Source of the DNA: Actinomycetota bacterium
GTDB taxonomy: Bacteria; Actinomycetota; Actinomycetes; Streptosporangiales; Streptosporangiaceae
Length of the DNA: 12,912 nt
Direction: 5' to 3'
Assembly (NCBI GenBank): GCA_003140115.1
Contig: PLIQ01000214.1
Span: forward strand, 1,996 to 14,907
This document shows, in pieces, positions 1-5,764 of the stretch. Positions within the stretch are counted from its first letter, which is position 1. The number at the start of each line of letters is the position of its first letter. The notes below the pieces were generated by a model that saw only the letters and a list, made by a program, of their open reading frames with translations, made no database searches and had not been told where the DNA came from. The position numbers were made by a program, and so were the translations under genes.

Positions 1-971
1 AGGAAGAAGAACATGCCGAACAGCGCGGTCCCCACGCACAGGCTGATCAGGTAGGCCCCGGTCCGGTCCCGGCTGCGCAGCACCCGCATCGGCACCAGCG
101 GCTGCTTGCTGCGCACCTCGATGAACCCGAACGACACCAGCAGCACCACCGCCGCCACCAGGGACACGATCACCTTGGTGTCGCCCCAGTGCGACACGCC
201 GTCCGGGGTGGTGGCCGCGTAGGACAGCCCGTAAACCAGCGCGCCCAGGCCGAGCGATCCGGTGATCGCGCCCGGTAGGTCGAACTGACCCCGCCGCCGC
301 GTAGACTCCGGCAGCACCCGCGTGGCCAGGAACGCGACGACCAGGCCGATCGGCACGTTGACGAATAGCACCCAGCGCCAGCTGGCGTATTCGACCAGCA
401 GGCCGCCCGCCATCAGGCCGATGCCTCCGCCGGCGATGCTCATCGCCGCATACACGCCCATCGCGCGGTTGCGCGGCGGGCCCTCGGGGAAGGTCACGGC
501 GATCAGCGACAGCGCCGTGGGTGCGGCAAATGCACCGCCGATGCCCTGCACGACGCGCGCGGTGAGCAGCCATGCCTCGCTGGTCGCGAACCCGCCGAGC
601 AGCGAGGCCAGCGAGAAGAGCAGGATCCCGGCGATGAAGATCCGGCGGCGCCCCAGTAGGTCGCCGGACCGTCCGCCGAGCAGCAACAGCCCGCCGAACG
701 CCAGCGCGTACGCGTTGACGACCCATTCCAGGTTGGTGCCGGAGAAGTGGAGCGCGGTCTGGATGTGCGGCAGGGCGACGTTGACGATGGTCGCGTCGAG
801 CACGACCATCAGCTGCGCCGTCGCGATGACGGCGAGGGCCAGGCCCAGCCGCCGCTGCGGAGCGCCTGAGCTTGGCGTCGCGGTGGCGTTTGACGCCGCC
901 GCGGTACTGACCTCCCGGGCTGTGGCGCCGTTCAGCGCGGCCTGCCCGGTGTCTGGCGATGTGGCGGACAA
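1..971 (-). CDS. MFS drug:H+ antiporter, DHA2 (EmrB/QacA-like) family, C-terminus missing at window edge
   Basis: Proton-driven multidrug exporter of the inner membrane, normally 14 transmembrane helices. The first 323 residues are present. The reading starts at a TTG (971-969): an in-frame TAA sits two codons upstream (977-975), and AGGGAGA (985-979) lies 7 nt before it. The next in-frame ATG is already inside the first helix. After a polar N-terminal tail of about 40 residues come helix 1 with the DHA2 signature LDATIVNVALP (58-68), the motif-A loop GGRSGDLLGRRR (99-110), a glycine-rich motif-C-like helix (about 178-190, GGGIGLMAGG) and SWRWVLFVNVPIG (197-209), typical of DHA2 pumps. Family assignment is secure; substrate unknown. 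It follows the MarR gene on the same strand after a 220 bp gap, a common regulator-pump pairing. The gene continues left of position 1. Confidence 0.93.
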   Translation of the reverse strand, partial: MSATSPDTGQAALNGATAREVSTAAASNATATPSSGAPQRRLGLALAVIATAQLMVVLDATIVNVALPHIQTALHFSGTNLEWVVNAYALAFGGLLLLGGRSGDLLGRRRIFIAGILLFSLASLLGGFATSEAWLLTARVVQGIGGAFAAPTALSLIAVTFPEGPPRNRAMGVYAAMSIAGGGIGLMAGGLLVEYASWRWVLFVNVPIGLVVAFLATRVLPESTRRRGQFDLPGAITGSLGLGALVYGLSYAATTPDGVSHWGDTKVIVSLVAAVVLLVSFGFIEVRSKQPLVPMRVLRSRDRTGAYLISLCVGTALFGMFFF

Positions 972-1146
972 GATTTAATCTCCCTAGCTTGAGAGCGCAC
1001 TGAACTCTCGCCGTGACCGGTCAGGTGTCTTGGTCACGCGCAGTGCTTATGTTCAAAACTTTTCGGCCGAACGACCGCCGTATCAGCCCCCGTACATGTG
1101 TCTTCGTCCCGCGTGGTCGTCCCCCGTTGGACGACCGTGCGGCTGA
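972..1146. promoter_or_regulatory. Inverted-repeat-rich gap upstream of the MFS pump
   Basis: Non-coding leader of the pump. It contains several dyads: GAGAG/CTCTC (991-995, 1005-1009), the perfect palindrome TGACCGGTCA (1014-1023) with a second GGTCAC copy at 1032-1037, the perfect palindrome TTCGGCCGAA (1062-1071), and a perfect 8 bp stem GGTCGTCC/GGACGACC (1115-1122, 1129-1136) with a 6 nt loop. These may be operators or RNA structures. No convincing -35/-10 pair could be fixed. Confidence 0.4.
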
Positions 1147-1167
1147 GTTGTCATCGGTTATGACGAG

Positions 1168-1184
1168 ACAACCGCCACGGTTGT
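1168..1184 (-). terminator. Hairpin just after the MarR stop codon, possible terminator or attenuator arm
   Basis: ACAACCG (1168-1174) and CGGTTGT (1178-1184) are perfect inverted arms of 7 bp around a 3 nt loop, starting 7 nt past the stop codon. No U-tract follows, which is common for actinobacterial terminators. The inner arm can instead pair with GTTGTC (1147-1152), forming an alternative hairpin (1147-1172), so the two structures exclude each other. Function is inferred. Confidence 0.4.
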
Positions 1185-1191
1185 GACACCA

Positions 1192-1713
1192 TCACCTCCC
1201 CTGCCGAGATCTGAGCATCTTCCGCATCAGTCCGAGCAGGCACCGCCGCTCGCTGGTGTCCAGGGTGTTGCACCAGGGCGCGCGGGCCGCGAGCTCCCCG
1301 TATACCCGGTCCCTGACGCTCACCCCTTCCGGGGTGAGCACGATGTTCTTGCTCCGCCGGTCACGCTGGGAGGGTTCCCGCCGGGCCAGGCCGTGCTTCT
1401 CCAGCGCATCGGCGACGGAGGTGACGAAGGAGGGATCGCAGCCCATCCTCAGCCCGAGTTCCTTCATCGTCATGGGCGTCTCGAGCTTGAGCAGTGCCAT
1501 GGCGTCGCTGCCGGACAGCCCGAAGTGGGCCGCGACGCCCTGACCGAGGTCGTGAGCATGTTTGATGAGCTCGCTCAGCGCGTCGGTAATCTGCTGGTTC
1601 AGCTCGTCGTCGCTGGCTTCGCGGGCCGTCATGAGCGGCGTCGCGTGCGGGACCGGTTCCGCGTCCAGCGCGGTCGTGCTGCCGTGCTGATCATCCATCA
1701 TGCTCACCCCCAT
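1192..1713 (-). CDS. MarR-family transcriptional regulator
   Basis: Cytoplasmic winged-helix repressor, expected to bind DNA as a dimer and release it on binding a small, often aromatic, ligand. The 173-residue form begins at ATG 1713. The winged helix spans about residues 64-130: GLSGSDAMALLKLE, then the recognition region MTMKELGLRMGCDPSFVTSV (81-100) and a basic wing with RDRRSKNIVLTPEG (117-130). An N-terminal helix (about 35-60) and a C-terminal helix would form the dimer interface. Start is uncertain: ATG 1713 has GAGGAG (1731-1726) at a long 12 nt spacing; ATG 1701 and ATG 1698 are alternatives. The frame stays open to 1872, but that extension crosses the operator cluster and lacks family similarity. 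Downstream on the same strand is the MFS pump; upstream and divergent is the flavin oxidase. Autoregulation is likely. Confidence 0.9.
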   Translation of the reverse strand: MGVSMMDDQHGSTTALDAEPVPHATPLMTAREASDDELNQQITDALSELIKHAHDLGQGVAAHFGLSGSDAMALLKLETPMTMKELGLRMGCDPSFVTSVADALEKHGLARREPSQRDRRSKNIVLTPEGVSVRDRVYGELAARAPWCNTLDTSERRCLLGLMRKMLRSRQGR

Positions 1714-1728
1714 CCGTTGCCTGAGCTC

Positions 1729-1750
1729 CTCAACAGTTGAGTAACTCAAC
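1729..1750. promoter_or_regulatory. Candidate MarR operator: three alternating half-sites
   Basis: Three 6 bp half-sites alternate in orientation: CTCAAC (1729-1734), one A, GTTGAG (1736-1741), TAA, CTCAAC (1745-1750). Adjacent pairs make two overlapping perfect dyads with 1 nt and 3 nt spacers. The GTTGAG/CTCAAC dyad resembles the TTGA..TCAA class of MarR-family sites. The cluster lies 16-37 nt upstream of the MarR start at 1713 and overlaps its Shine-Dalgarno, so bound protein would block transcription or its start. Sequence is direct; the binder is inferred. Confidence 0.65.
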
Positions 1751-1801
1751 CATATTGCCGCGTACCGAACCAGGCAAGTAAATATCGGCCCGGAGAGTGT
1801 G

Positions 1802-1820
1802 GCTTCGCTCACGGCGAAGC
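1802..1820. promoter_or_regulatory. Perfect hairpin in the divergent MarR/oxidase promoter region
   Basis: GCTTCGC (1802-1808) and GCGAAGC (1814-1820) form a perfect 7 bp stem around a 5 nt loop (TCACG). It sits between the MarR operator cluster and the oxidase start. It may be an operator for another protein or an RNA leader element; the sequence does not decide. Confidence 0.35.
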
Positions 1821-1887
1821 GGGGGTGGCCGACGCGCCGAAGGCTCAACTGCTGGCCGCCCTGCGGCGTCATTACCAGCGAACGTTC

Positions 1888-1900
1888 ACACTGGCAGTGT
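1888..1900. promoter_or_regulatory. Candidate operator palindrome upstream of the flavin oxidase
   Basis: ACACTG and CAGTGT are perfect inverted arms around one G, located 35 bp before the oxidase ATG at 1935. The 8 bp palindrome GAACGTTC (1880-1887) directly abuts it. The motif differs from the GTTGAG/CTCAAC cluster, so a second regulator may act here. Confidence 0.4.
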
Positions 1901-1934
1901 CACAATTGCGACGGCGAACGGAAGGCGGGCCGCG

Positions 1935-3590
1935 ATGGCCGAGGCCGGGCACGAAGGCGCAGACCCAGGGAGCCACACGCCCACCGGGTCACCGGGCCGG
2001 CGCATGTTCCTGCGGTTCGCCGCCGCGGCCGGCGGCGTCTCCTTGCTCTCGGCGTGCAGCGGGAACGCCAGCGCGCCCGCGGCGAGCGGCAGCACGGCCG
2101 CGGCCAGCCTGGGCTCGACCGGCGGCGCGGCCACGTCCACCCGGGCCAGCGCGGCCTCCGGGCCGCCGACCTCCGCCGACTGGACGGCGCTGGCCCGCGA
2201 CCTGTCCGGGCCGCTGATCCGGCCGGGGGAGTCCGGTTACACCACGGCCAAGGAACTCTTCGACCCGCGTTTCGACTCGCTGCACCCGGCCGGGATCGCC
2301 TATTGCCGCAACCCGCACGACGTGGCGACCAGCCTGGCCTTCGTCCGCAAGTACCAGATCCCGGTCGCCGCCCGGTGCGGCGGCCACAGCTATGCGGGCT
2401 GGTCGTCGACCAGCGGCCTGATCATCGACGTGACCCGGATGGCCGGGGTGAACGTCAGCGGCGGCACCGCGACCGTGGGCGCGGGCACCCGGCTGATCGA
2501 CTTCTACAACGGGCTCTCGGCGCACGGCCGCGCGGTGCCCGGCGGCTCCTGCCCGACGGTGGGCATCTCCGGCCTGACCCTGGGCGGCGGTATCGGGGTG
2601 GTGGGCCGGGCCTACGGACTGACCTGCGACAACGTCACATCCCTGCAGATCGTCACAGCTGACGGCCAGATCCGCACTGCCAACGCGAAAACCAACTCCG
2701 ACCTGTTCTGGGCCTGCCGCGGTGGCGGTGGCGGCAACTTCGGCGTGGTCACCTCGTTCACCTTCACCACCCACCCGGCCGGGAACATCTGCCTGTTCTT
2801 CCTGTCCTGGCCGTGGTCGCAGGCGGCCCAGGTCATCTCGGGCTGGCAGTCCTGGGCGCCGCACGCCCCCGACCAGCTCTGGTCGAACCTGCACCTGGCC
2901 GCGGCGCCCGGCGGCTCGATCCCGTCCATCCAGGTGGGCGGGACCTACCTGGGCTCGGTGAGCGGGGCAGCGGCTCAGCTGGAGAAGCTGTACGCCGCGG
3001 TCGGGTCCGACCCGTCCTCCCCGTTCCTGGAGAGCACCACCTGGCTGCACGCGATGCTGGTCGAGGCGGGCTGCGCGAGCCTGACCGTGAACGAGTGCCA
3101 CCTGCCGACCCAGACCTCCGGGGGCCAGCTCTCCCGGGCCTCGGAGTCCGCCAAGTCCGACTTCTTCACCAAGCCGCTGAGCAGCCACGGGATCGGCACC
3201 CTGCTGGCCGGGGTGGAGAACTTCCAGAAGGTGGCCGGCGCACCCGGCGCGTCGGGCGGTATCGCGCTCGACGCGCTCGGCGGCGCGATCAACCGCGTCG
3301 CGCCCGGCGCGACCGCGTTCGTACACCGCAACGGGCTCTTCGACGCCCAGTACACCACGACGTGGCCGGTCGGCTCGGCGTCCGCCGAGGTGGCGCGGCA
3401 GCACGCGTGGCAGCAGTCCTTCTGGCAGTCCATGCGCCCCTACGCCAGCGGCCAGGCCTACCAGAACTACATCGACCCCAGCCTGACCAACTGGCGGCAG
3501 GCCTACTACGGCGCCAACTACACCCGGCTCACGCAGGTCAAGGCCACCTACGACCCGCACCGCCTGTTCAGCTTCCCCCAGGCCGTCTGA
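1935..3590 (+). CDS. Tat-exported, lipid-anchored FAD-linked oxidase (berberine-bridge enzyme type)
   Basis: Oxidises an unidentified substrate, passing electrons from covalent FAD probably to O2; relatives act on oligosaccharides, polyketides or alkaloids. The 551-residue form starts at ATG 1935 with GAAGG 9 nt upstream; this keeps the twin-arginine signal GRRMFLR (21-27), which the later ATG 2004 would lose. The frame is open back to 1797 without a good start. The signal ends in a lipobox LSAC with Cys41, followed by an Ala/Ser/Gly/Thr linker to about 80. The FAD-binding PCMH domain has RCGGHSY with His151, and GGSCPTVG with Cys206 followed by LTLGGGIG: both ligands for bicovalent FAD are present. 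The C-terminal BBE segment has YQNYIDP, YYGANY and YDPHRLFSFP. It is divergent from the MarR gene and probably under its control; a shared terminator follows. Confidence 0.92.
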   Translation: MAEAGHEGADPGSHTPTGSPGRRMFLRFAAAAGGVSLLSACSGNASAPAASGSTAAASLGSTGGAATSTRASAASGPPTSADWTALARDLSGPLIRPGESGYTTAKELFDPRFDSLHPAGIAYCRNPHDVATSLAFVRKYQIPVAARCGGHSYAGWSSTSGLIIDVTRMAGVNVSGGTATVGAGTRLIDFYNGLSAHGRAVPGGSCPTVGISGLTLGGGIGVVGRAYGLTCDNVTSLQIVTADGQIRTANAKTNSDLFWACRGGGGGNFGVVTSFTFTTHPAGNICLFFLSWPWSQAAQVISGWQSWAPHAPDQLWSNLHLAAAPGGSIPSIQVGGTYLGSVSGAAAQLEKLYAAVGSDPSSPFLESTTWLHAMLVEAGCASLTVNECHLPTQTSGGQLSRASESAKSDFFTKPLSSHGIGTLLAGVENFQKVAGAPGASGGIALDALGGAINRVAPGATAFVHRNGLFDAQYTTTWPVGSASAEVARQHAWQQSFWQSMRPYASGQAYQNYIDPSLTNWRQAYYGANYTRLTQVKATYDPHRLFSFPQAV

Positions 3591-3604
3591 GGGCGCACAA
3601 ACGA

Positions 3605-3635
3605 ACGGGTGCCCAGCCGCTGGCTGGGCACCCGT
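3605..3635. terminator. Bidirectional terminator hairpin between convergent genes
   Basis: ACGGGTGCCCAGCC (3605-3618) is matched perfectly by its complement (3622-3635): a 14 bp stem with a 3 nt loop. It sits 14 bp after the oxidase stop and about 20 bp after the stop of the convergent secreted-protein gene, so it can serve both. No long U-tract is seen on either side. Confidence 0.85.
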
Positions 3636-3654
3636 CCTTAAGCGGACCCGCCTG

Positions 3655-5436
3655 CTAGAACGAGGAGAACAGGCAGGGGTTGATGTGCGTCGGTCCGATG
3701 AACTGGGGGTAACCGTACGTGGCGAACTGGTCCGTCCCGTACTGTGCATCCTTGCCGAGGTTGGACACGCCGAACCCGGAGGACACGTTGCCGAACTCAA
3801 GTGAGCAGCCGCCGTTCCCCAGGACCTGAGACCAGTACGGGTAGAAGTTGCCCGGTCCCGCAGGCGGCACCGTGCAGCCGGCCGCGGTGGCGCTGGCGTT
3901 GGCGTAGTTTCCGCCGCCGCACTCCCACTCGCTCAGGGCGACGTCGGTCTGGATGCGGTACTCCTGGTACTGCCCGCCGTTCGAGGTGGGGAAGCTTTCA
4001 ACGAACGACGACGGGTCCTGCGCCGTCGGCGCGGGACCGGTGGGCCATGATCCCTGGTAGTACGGCGGGCCGAGGAAGTCCAGGTCGCCGTTCTGGAACA
4101 GGTCGTCCTGGCAGCCCGTCATCTCGTCCGGTGGGCTCGACGTGCCGGGCCCGTCGTAGCCTTGATGGGTAGCGCCCTCGGTGTAGCACACCGCGTTACC
4201 GATCTCCGCCGAGGTCCTCTGGATCCCGGGCGCGCTCTCGTAGGGGCTCGAACACTTGTTGTACATCGGGCTGGTGTCGCTCGGGTCGATCGGGTTGGGG
4301 CTGATCTGGTCGCTGAGCGAGGTGCAGGGCTCCCAGTGGCCGGTCTCGAACTCGGTGCTGATGTCGACCTGGTCCGCGCCCCACGAGTTGATGTTGCCGG
4401 ACTTGGCCGTGTTGAACTCCGGCTGGAAGTTGAACGGCGTGCCGGAGCAGTTGGCCATCGAGGTGGTCTCGAAGCCGTTGGCCGCTGACGCCTGCATGAA
4501 GCCGCTCTGATGCGTCGTGAGGTCGTCCATCACCACTTCGAAGGCGTCACCACCGCCCGGTGCGGGCGCGTCGGACATGTGGAAGGAGATCTTGTCGCCC
4601 GGGTTCATGAGCAGCGTCTCGCCGTTGTTCACGAATGTGCTGGTGTCCGCGCTCGCCGGACCCGGCGGCCCGGTTGGCACCCCGTTCCGCTGGATGAAGC
4701 CGAAGTTGCTCGGCTCTTCACAGTTTGTGTTGCAGGACGCGAATGCGGCGGTGCACTCCAGGCTGTCGATGGTCAGAGCCGCGCACCAGTGCGTGTCGTC
4801 GCAGCTCTGGCTGTCGACGAAGGGCGGGTTGCCCGGCGGGTAGAACTGCATCTCCATGAAGGCCGAGCCCCCGCCGAGATTGGTGGTGCAATCCGGGCTG
4901 ACGCAGGTCGGGGCGTTGGAGTCCGATTCAGGCGTGCAGGCCGTCTGCGGGAATGAGTTGGGGTCGCACAGGGCCATCGAGAACCACGGCGCGGGACTGA
5001 GTTCGAACCAGTCCGTGACGTCATGGCCGGGGTCGACGTCGGTGGGCGCCGCCTGGGGGTTCTTGCCGAGGGTGAGGTTCCAGGTCACGTTATTACCGGA
5101 CCCGGGGGTGCTGGAGATGAAGTCCGTGTCGGGTTCATCATGCCCGATGTAGTGACCGTTGTCGTAGAACCGGCCGTCCCAGGTGTTGGCGTTCGCCTTG
5201 CTGGTGCCGCGGATGTCGGTGCAGTTCATCGTGCCCCGCACCGGCTTCTGAACGGGGCTGAAGCCGTTGCAGTCCAGTTCGCCCCGGGGGGCGGCGTTGA
5301 CGCTGGTGGTGATGTTGGCCGACACCTTGGCCGTCGTGGCGGCGTGGGCGGGCACGCCGCTGCTCCAGGCCACGCCAAAGAACAGCGTTATCGCGCTGAT
5401 GATGCCGAGGAGCACCCTAGATCTCAACTTGTGCAC
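3655..5436 (-). CDS. Secreted cysteine-rich protein of unknown function
   Basis: I do not recognise a named domain. The 593-residue product starts at GTG 5436 (GAGGGG 11 nt upstream) with a classical Sec signal: basic LRSR, a hydrophobic core (8-24) and an AHA cleavage site, giving a mature protein from about residue 33. There is no second membrane helix, lipobox or sorting signal, so it should be released. The mature part has exactly 20 cysteines (56, 72, 157, 167, 178, 183, 212, 218, 228, 235, 239, 330, 371, 395, 417, 442, 506, 521, 544, 588), densest at 157-239, and few basic residues (about 8 Lys, 7 Arg) against many Asp/Glu. It is rich in Gly, Pro, Ser, Thr, Asn. An even cysteine number in an exported protein suggests disulfides. 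Notable stretches are VTDWFELSPAPWFSMALC (140-157) and a likely beta-rich GDKISFHMSDAP (280-291). No glycosidase, protease or lipase motif is evident. Monocistronic. Confidence 0.85.
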   Translation of the reverse strand: MHKLRSRVLLGIISAITLFFGVAWSSGVPAHAATTAKVSANITTSVNAAPRGELDCNGFSPVQKPVRGTMNCTDIRGTSKANANTWDGRFYDNGHYIGHDEPDTDFISSTPGSGNNVTWNLTLGKNPQAAPTDVDPGHDVTDWFELSPAPWFSMALCDPNSFPQTACTPESDSNAPTCVSPDCTTNLGGGSAFMEMQFYPPGNPPFVDSQSCDDTHWCAALTIDSLECTAAFASCNTNCEEPSNFGFIQRNGVPTGPPGPASADTSTFVNNGETLLMNPGDKISFHMSDAPAPGGGDAFEVVMDDLTTHQSGFMQASAANGFETTSMANCSGTPFNFQPEFNTAKSGNINSWGADQVDISTEFETGHWEPCTSLSDQISPNPIDPSDTSPMYNKCSSPYESAPGIQRTSAEIGNAVCYTEGATHQGYDGPGTSSPPDEMTGCQDDLFQNGDLDFLGPPYYQGSWPTGPAPTAQDPSSFVESFPTSNGGQYQEYRIQTDVALSEWECGGGNYANASATAAGCTVPPAGPGNFYPYWSQVLGNGGCSLEFGNVSSGFGVSNLGKDAQYGTDQFATYGYPQFIGPTHINPCLFSSF

Positions 5437-5472
5437 GTGCGATCGTTCCCCTCACCGTCTGCTTATGCCGGA

Positions 5473-5484
5473 TACCTGTAGGTA
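5473..5484. promoter_or_regulatory. Candidate operator palindrome upstream of the secreted-protein gene
   Basis: TACCT and AGGTA are perfect inverted arms with a 2 nt centre. The site lies where a repressor could cover the promoter of the minus-strand gene; a TTGTCC (reading on the minus strand) lies just upstream of it. The regulator is unknown. Confidence 0.3.
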
Positions 5485-5717
5485 CTGGACAAAAACTTCA
5501 TAGTCCTGTGCGACTGTGAGCGCTACCGGGTTCACCAAGTTGTGTCTCAAAGGATTGCAACACGTTCGCATCGTCGGATAAATGCGCACCTAGTTCGCAA
5601 TATGTGTGCTTAATGGGTCTTATGTTGTTTCGAACCACCACACGGCAACGTCCGGTGCGCAGCCAGGAGTCTCACGGGCAGACGGTAGGCGGGCATGATG
5701 GTATGTCCGCGAATATT

Positions 5718-5723
5718 GGGTAT
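5718..5723 (+). promoter_or_regulatory. Possible stress-sigma (SigB-like) -10 element of the signalling operon
   Basis: GGGTAT matches the -10 of Streptomyces SigB-type promoters (GGGTAY). A GNNT-type -35 (GTAT, 5701-5704) lies 13 nt upstream, one short of the usual 14-16. A start of transcription near 5730 would give a leader of about 35 nt to ATG 5765 and would exclude the earlier GTG 5729. Suggestive only. Confidence 0.3.
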
Positions 5724-5764
5724 CCGACGTGCGTGACGGCAGCTACCCCCGACTGAGGGTTCCG

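Larger units (their letters stand above)
5437..5764. promoter_or_regulatory. 328 bp divergent promoter region, relatively AT-rich
   Basis: This gap separates the secreted-protein gene from the signalling operon and contains no credible gene. It is visibly more AT-rich than its surroundings. Directly seen are the palindrome TACCT-GT-AGGTA (5473-5484), 37-48 nt upstream of the secreted-protein start, and a GGGTAT element (5718-5723) before the phosphatase gene. An extended reading of the phosphatase frame from GTG 5729 falls in this gap but is less well supported than ATG 5765. Confidence 0.6.

Noticed and set aside
322..978. 218-codon plus-strand open frame over the MFS gene
   Set aside because: The opposite strand encodes an unmistakable DHA2 transporter; this translation is low-complexity Ser/Pro/Arg/Ala.
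1714..1872. N-terminal extension of the MarR protein to the first ATG in frame
   Set aside because: The extension crosses the half-site cluster and does not look like MarR sequence; a start at 1713 or 1701 fits family length.
1989..3800. 603-codon open frame on the minus strand opposite the flavin oxidase
   Set aside because: Arg/Gly/Ala/Pro-rich translation with no family features; it covers the oxidase, the terminator and part of the next gene. A typical high-GC antisense shadow.
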